A stretch of DNA of 5,952 nucleotides. Origin: DATKMP01 sp035541775 (GTDB taxonomy: Bacteria > Bacteroidota > Ignavibacteria > UBA10030). Location: NCBI GenBank assembly GCA_035541775.1, contig DATKMP010000197.1, positions 1 through 5,952 of the forward strand, given 5' to 3'. Both the position numbers and the translations under genes were made by a program. Shown here piece by piece: positions 5,467-5,952 of the stretch (positions are counted from its first letter, which is position 1; every line of letters begins with the position of its first letter). Under the pieces are notes generated by a model, which was given only the letters and a program-made list of their open reading frames with translations, did no database searches and was not told where the DNA came from.

Positions 5467-5952
5467 TCAACGATGAAACTACCCATTGGGCTGGCCAGCA
5501 AGATCGTGTCGATGATTTTGTCTTTCAGCGGCTCTCATCTGAAGAAATGGACACATACAAACGGCATCTTGAAAAATGTGCTCATTGCGCGCTCCTTGTT
5601 CAAAACGAACAACAATTGATCAAGGGAATAAAACGTTATGGCCGCTCTCAGTTAAAATCCAGATTGCAAGAGCAAATATCAAAACAGGATTTTTCACACA
5701 TCGAATGGAAACGCTTTGTAAGCATTGCAGCAGTTATTATCCTTGTTTCAACTTCCGCTGCGTATTTCTTTTTCTTAACGCACAATCATAATGCAAATTC
5801 ACGATCGAGAGAAATTGTGTTACAAGAACAACACCAATCACTCTGGTTGATAGGAAAAGTAGTGATCAAAAATGAACCGTTTCATGGGAAACTCGCAAAG
5901 GATAATTGGACGTTTCGTCTTCGCCGTGAAAACAGTTCCGGCGTTCTCCATA
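5463..5952 (+). CDS. Membrane anti-sigma factor with zinc-finger (ZAS/zf-HC2-like) motif (3' end outside window)
   Basis: The frame runs open for 163 codons to the right edge. Residues 17-42 resemble the anti-sigma zinc-finger domain: 'DDFVFQRLSSEEMDTYKRHLEKCAHC', carrying H35-x3-C39-x2-C42, the ZAS motif that binds zinc and holds the sigma factor. A basic linker follows, then a single membrane segment at about 85-106 (FVSIAAVIILVSTSAAYFFFL), placing the N-terminal domain in the cytoplasm and the rest in the periplasm. The visible periplasmic part (LWLIGKVVIKNEPFHGKLAKDNWTFRLRR) matches no domain I can name. AAGGAG at 5450-5455 lies 7 nt before the ATG, and the start overlaps the sigma stop by 4 nt. 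The likely job is to sequester the adjacent ECF sigma factor until an envelope or redox signal releases it. The cue is unknown. Confidence 0.85.
   Translation, partial: MINDETTHWAGQQDRVDDFVFQRLSSEEMDTYKRHLEKCAHCALLVQNEQQLIKGIKRYGRSQLKSRLQEQISKQDFSHIEWKRFVSIAAVIILVSTSAAYFFFLTHNHNANSRSREIVLQEQHQSLWLIGKVVIKNEPFHGKLAKDNWTFRLRRENSSGVLH

Noticed and set aside
5576..5791. 71-codon plus-strand frame inside the anti-sigma gene
   Set aside because: It is a different frame from the anti-sigma gene, which has a clear zinc motif, membrane segment and coupled start. The alternative product shows no family features.
1..5952. CRISPR array, tRNA or rRNA genes, transposase or phage genes
   Set aside because: No regularly spaced direct repeats, cloverleaf-like sequences, conserved rRNA segments, or integrase/transposase motifs were seen on either strand. 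The only repeats are the S23-associated ones.

Overview
This window looks like ordinary chromosomal DNA of a Gram-negative bacterium at moderate GC. It has a periplasmic adaptor protein, MacB/FtsX-type permeases and a TonB protein, all of which imply an inner membrane and a periplasm. Three things suggest the Bacteroidota/Ignavibacteria/Chlorobi side of the tree (the FCB group): the ECF sigma factor with its region-4 'KSKKYQCKKTL' ending, the TonB architecture, and a four-helix-bundle S23-family gene bounded by TTCTATCTTC-type repeats. This placement is inference from protein style. No marker gene is present.

Left part (1-4016, + strand): a tripartite ABC export operon of the MacAB/LolCDE type. 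In order it holds the C-terminal end of an HlyD/RND-type adaptor (cut by the window edge), an interrupted S23 gene, an ABC ATPase with all its motifs, and two different FtsX-like permeases. The ATPase stop and first permease start are 10 nt apart with a good Shine-Dalgarno sequence. The probable complex is a permease pair driven by an ATPase dimer and linked to an outer-membrane channel by the adaptor. The substrate cannot be told from sequence.

The adaptor-ATPase junction has been opened by about 450 bp containing an S23-family reading frame. It is full length except for one in-frame TGA replacing a usual glycine codon. Its ends are imperfect inverted repeats. A near copy of the right-end repeat lies alone between the two permease genes, suggesting a second, decayed element in the same operon.

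Right part (4020-5952): a hairpin separates the export operon from a convergent tonB-family gene (- strand). Divergent from tonB, across a 99-bp pyrimidine-rich spacer, lies an ECF sigma factor gene. It overlaps by ATGA a membrane anti-sigma factor gene with a zinc-binding H-x3-C-x2-C motif, cut by the right edge. Sigma and anti-sigma form a translationally coupled regulatory pair; a link to tonB is possible but unproven.

I do not see a clearly new biological system. The most unusual feature is the S23 element with its inverted ends and the solitary repeat nearby.
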